Part shown: positions 63,201 through 64,000 of the stretch, piece after piece
Layout of the letters: the number at the start of each line of letters is the position of its first letter
Position numbering within the stretch: the stretch's first letter is position 1
From: Riptortus pedestris
Taxonomy: Eukaryota > Arthropoda > Insecta > Hemiptera > Alydidae
Direction of reading: 5' to 3'
Assembly: GCA_019009955.1 (NCBI GenBank)
Contig: CM032230.1
Location: forward strand, 16,479,501 to 16,543,500
Length of the DNA: 64,000 nucleotides
The notes under the pieces: generated by a model
What the model was told of the DNA's origin: nothing
Databases searched by the model: none
What the model saw: only the letters and a program-made list of their open reading frames with translations
Made by a program: the position numbers and the translations under genes

Positions 63201-64000
63201 CCCTTAAAATTGAAGGTATAGGGATGGACTTAAACCATTTGATTGTAAGATTTCACACTCTGGTAGGATACCCACTGCTAAGATCTGGTAAGAGTAACAT
63301 ATTAATGGAGCAATGATAATAAATAGCAGACACAACTGGGGGCGATTTTCAACAATGTTGAGGTAAAATGATTTATGAAATTTAAGGAGATTTACATCTC
63401 TTATCATTATCATGGAAGATTTAATGAATACATACTTTCAATTTGTTTTAACATTACATATCATTTTTAGTTGTAGTTTAAAATACCATCATCATTACTT
63501 TTATTAACAAAGAAACAACTTTTGCAATGTGCATGACTGCCAAAAAGCCAATAGGAAACAAAATATCACAATTTTTCATTTCAGTCTTCCCTTATAACCC
63601 CCACTCCTATTCGTCCCTAGATATATTAGTATAGCCTAAAGTCGGATAAGCAATATTAAGTTTCATAAAATTTGGTTCAGTAGTTTAGGTTTGAAAAGGT
63701 AACAAAAAATAGACACCAAAGCCAAATATTGCTGATATCTTTTCAATTCCATTGGAACGAAAAAGTATCGTGACATTTTGAGAAAAAAAAAATCAATGGA
63801 CAGAAAGAGGTTTCATTATGTAAGTCTTAAATAAAAGAGAATTTGTATTGAACATACAGGAGTAGAGAACTGCTGAAGAGCCCGGAGTATCCTAAGGGCG
63901 GATGTTCCGATAGTATCCTGCTGTAGCTGGGAGGTAGGAGATGCCTTGACACTCACGACCCTTGTCTGATCTACAGTAGCCGAGAGGCGGGACGATGACC
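51760..64000 (-). CDS. Nup153: Nup153 nucleoporin, C-terminal ~1070 residues
   Basis: Nup153 sits in the nuclear basket of the pore and binds Ran and transport receptors. Exons on the minus strand are 64000-63858 (entering from the right edge), 61383-61073, 60071-57524, 55220-55105 and 51850-51760; phases match at every join. In order: SALRILRALQQFSTPVLDAK RIP (the conserved Nup153 segment), a Pro/Ser-rich linker, five RanBP2-type zinc fingers (W-x-C-x2-C-x10-C-x2-C, about 59518-58613), then FG repeats (FSFGIP, FTFGIP, FGSTS), and a basic C-terminus RKVRKAIRRTTLHR before TAA. The fingers in other Nup153 proteins bind RanGDP/GTP and the FG region binds importins. The N-terminus lies outside the window. 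Introns contain piggyBac-like, family A and simple repeats. Confidence 0.94.
51985..52070 (+). repeat. Second copy of the Penelope-LTR-like segment
   Basis: GAATAACAAAGTCTGCTGAG, then GAAGACCGCTGGAGTAGAAG and CCGGTTTGGAGAAGAAGAAA match 23190-23300, but the hairpin portion between GAATAAC and the GCTGGAG block is missing. Confidence 0.55.
52181..53496 (-). mobile_element. Tc1/mariner-type transposon
   Basis: Inverted repeats of about 29 bp, CAGGGTGCGGCACAGAAACT and onward (52181-52209) and its inverse (53468-53496), are flanked by TA on both sides (52179-52180 and 53497-53498). The repeats differ only at the outermost base. The inside holds a disrupted minus-strand transposase. Confidence 0.93.
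52290..53361 (-). pseudogene. Mariner-type transposase relic
   Basis: Starting at the ATG near 53361: MHLTKQQRAFACEAYFSSGH (helix-turn-helix region), a frameshift near 53240, QSIVSWVNTFRESGSVAKTS and RTPENIERV, a second frameshift near 53120, then RRSAQKHAAALGLSDHTVRR and HPCKMAVTQALNETNFNA. The catalytic region has FSDEAHFHISG (first Asp), WFQQDGATAHTA (second Asp) and RSPDLIPCDFF (third Asp), the last two about 36 residues apart by my count. A TAG at about 52489 interrupts CDFFF-GYLKSVV; readable C-terminal sequence continues to about 52290. Inactive. Confidence 0.88.
53975..54364 (-). mobile_element. Family A element with TG microsatellite
   Basis: The minus strand starts TAGCAGATTTCCTTTAAGGA; the microsatellite slot holds a TG run (54199-54221) flanked by TATATA, and the inner block to about 53975 includes the ATCAAGTTTGTTAATGGCTG counterpart. 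The 3' third is missing. It lies between Nup153 exons. Confidence 0.7.
55105..55220 (-). CDS. Nup153: Nup153 FG-region exon
   Basis: After acceptor TTTTTCAG: SGGLGSMQFGSFSTPSTPKF, DPNIKPSFNFTGGATPSF, ending TC before donor GTAAGT. Phase 2 matches the last exon. Confidence 0.9.
55756..56337. mobile_element. piggyBac-like MITE 1
   Basis: TTAA on both sides (55752-55755 and 56338-56341) and inverted ends CCCTTTCCACTCCAA / TTGGAGTGGAAAGGG. Near the left end, GTCGAGTGTCACTCAACA and TGTCGAGTGATACTCGACA (55811-55829) form palindromes. No transposase. The TTAA duplication and CCC/GGG ends are the piggyBac signature. It lies in a Nup153 intron. Confidence 0.85.
56342..57523. other. Nup153 intron, nothing recognised
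   Basis: AT-rich sequence between the large FG exon and the 55105-55220 exon; no exon with matching phase or repeat of note was seen. Confidence 0.4.
57524..60071 (-). CDS. Nup153: Nup153 large exon: five zinc fingers and FG repeats
   Basis: This 2548-nt exon follows TCTCTTTCAG, completes Arg and reads PENSSKERHIGSIKGR. Zinc fingers start DWTCSGCNAK (about 59518), STWDCKKCSLK (59413), DTWECSSCLV (59275), GTWECNTCLV (59059) and GCWECSTCLV (58681). Their spacing and Cys pairs fit the RanBP2 type. FG, FSFG, FTFG and FGS repeats fill the rest to about 57600. It ends APAQ before donor GTAAGC. The long plus-strand frame at 57741-58652 is only its antisense shadow. Confidence 0.95.
60240..60300. 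repeat. TA microsatellite in Nup153 intron
   Basis: TATATA tract at about 60264-60298, not associated with recognisable family A termini. Confidence 0.7.
61073..61383 (-). CDS. Nup153: Nup153 exon with DAKRIP motif
   Basis: After acceptor CTTGTGTAG: VLDAKRIPVRRDGASSERKR, KAPQPYEELIYPSMPDLLRV, then a Pro/Ser/Thr-rich end and AG before donor GTATAT. DAKRIP directly follows FSTP of the previous exon, as in other Nup153 proteins. Confidence 0.93.
61767..62352 (-). mobile_element. Family A element with CATA microsatellite
   Basis: The inverse 3' end is GTCTGTCATGAGGGGCTGTA then AATTAAGTAGATTCCCC; the slot holds CATACATACATACATAATAT (62230-62249); the other end is decayed near 62340. Inner blocks match the reference. 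Between Nup153 exons. Confidence 0.75.
62595..62751. mobile_element. Possible short piggyBac-like MITE 3
   Basis: TTAACCCTTTGACAGCTCTA starts at 62591 like the other TTAA-CCC ends; the right end CTCGGAGTTAA (to about 62755) is a poor match. GACGAGATAACTCGT, GACGAGATATTTCGTC and ACGATATAACTCGTC recur inside. Confidence 0.35.
62760..63857. other. Nup153 intron, nothing recognised
   Basis: AT-rich apart from a less AT-rich patch at about 63100-63200. No exon or repeat family was assigned. Confidence 0.35.
63858..64000 (-). CDS. Nup153: Nup153 exon, truncated by window edge
   Basis: Reads SSRLSATVDQTRVVSVKASP, then DTIGTSALRILRALQQFSTP before donor GTATGT. The ALRIL/LQQFSTP stretch aligns with the conserved RIL-ALE-MS-P segment of Nup153. 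Phase 0 at the donor. Confidence 0.9.

Overview
This window is AT-rich, intron-rich and transposon-rich animal DNA, most likely from an insect. The large introns, the mariner, piggyBac, hAT, Penelope and Ty3/gypsy relics and the tRNA-derived SINE suggest a hemipteran, but that is inference. There is no bacterial-style gene organisation. Gene models were assembled by joining exons at AG/GT splice sites with checked codon phase and by comparison with known protein families. All three genes are incomplete in the window or in my reading.

Layout. (1) About 3.87-11.75 kb, minus strand: six consecutive exons of a WDR45B/WIPI3-type PROPPIN (autophagy, PtdIns3P effector); the last ~75 residues were not found. 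Its introns and left flank carry a hAT element with an 8-bp target duplication (494-3210) and several copies of an interspersed element called family A here. (2) 13.0-17.7 kb: a hAT MITE, a Ty3/gypsy pol relic with one LTR and a SINE inserted at its upstream break, and another family A copy. (3) 21.6-32.1 kb, plus strand: five exons of a four-pass membrane protein (DUF4728/pasiflora-like by architecture); its introns hold a piggyBac-like MITE, SINEs, family A copies and a Penelope-like retroelement with a GIY-YIG endonuclease and a hammerhead-ribozyme-like tail. (4) 32-51.7 kb: a long gene-poor stretch with microsatellites, family A copies and a second hAT relic nested inside a family A copy. 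(5) 51.76 kb to the right edge, minus strand: the C-terminal ~1070 residues of Nup153 (five RanBP2-type zinc fingers, FG repeats, basic C-terminus), with a mariner relic downstream of it and piggyBac-like and family A copies in its introns.

The best candidate for something undescribed is family A. It is about 0.55-0.65 kb, with at least twelve copies on both strands. It has ~12-bp inverted repeats, a 20-bp palindrome at the left end, a GC hairpin just inside the right end, and a fixed internal slot filled by a microsatellite that differs between copies (TA, CA, TG, CATA). This architecture resembles Helentron-associated non-autonomous elements (HINE/DINE-1 type). The three host genes have unrelated functions (autophagy, membrane protein, nuclear pore) and show no operon-like relation.
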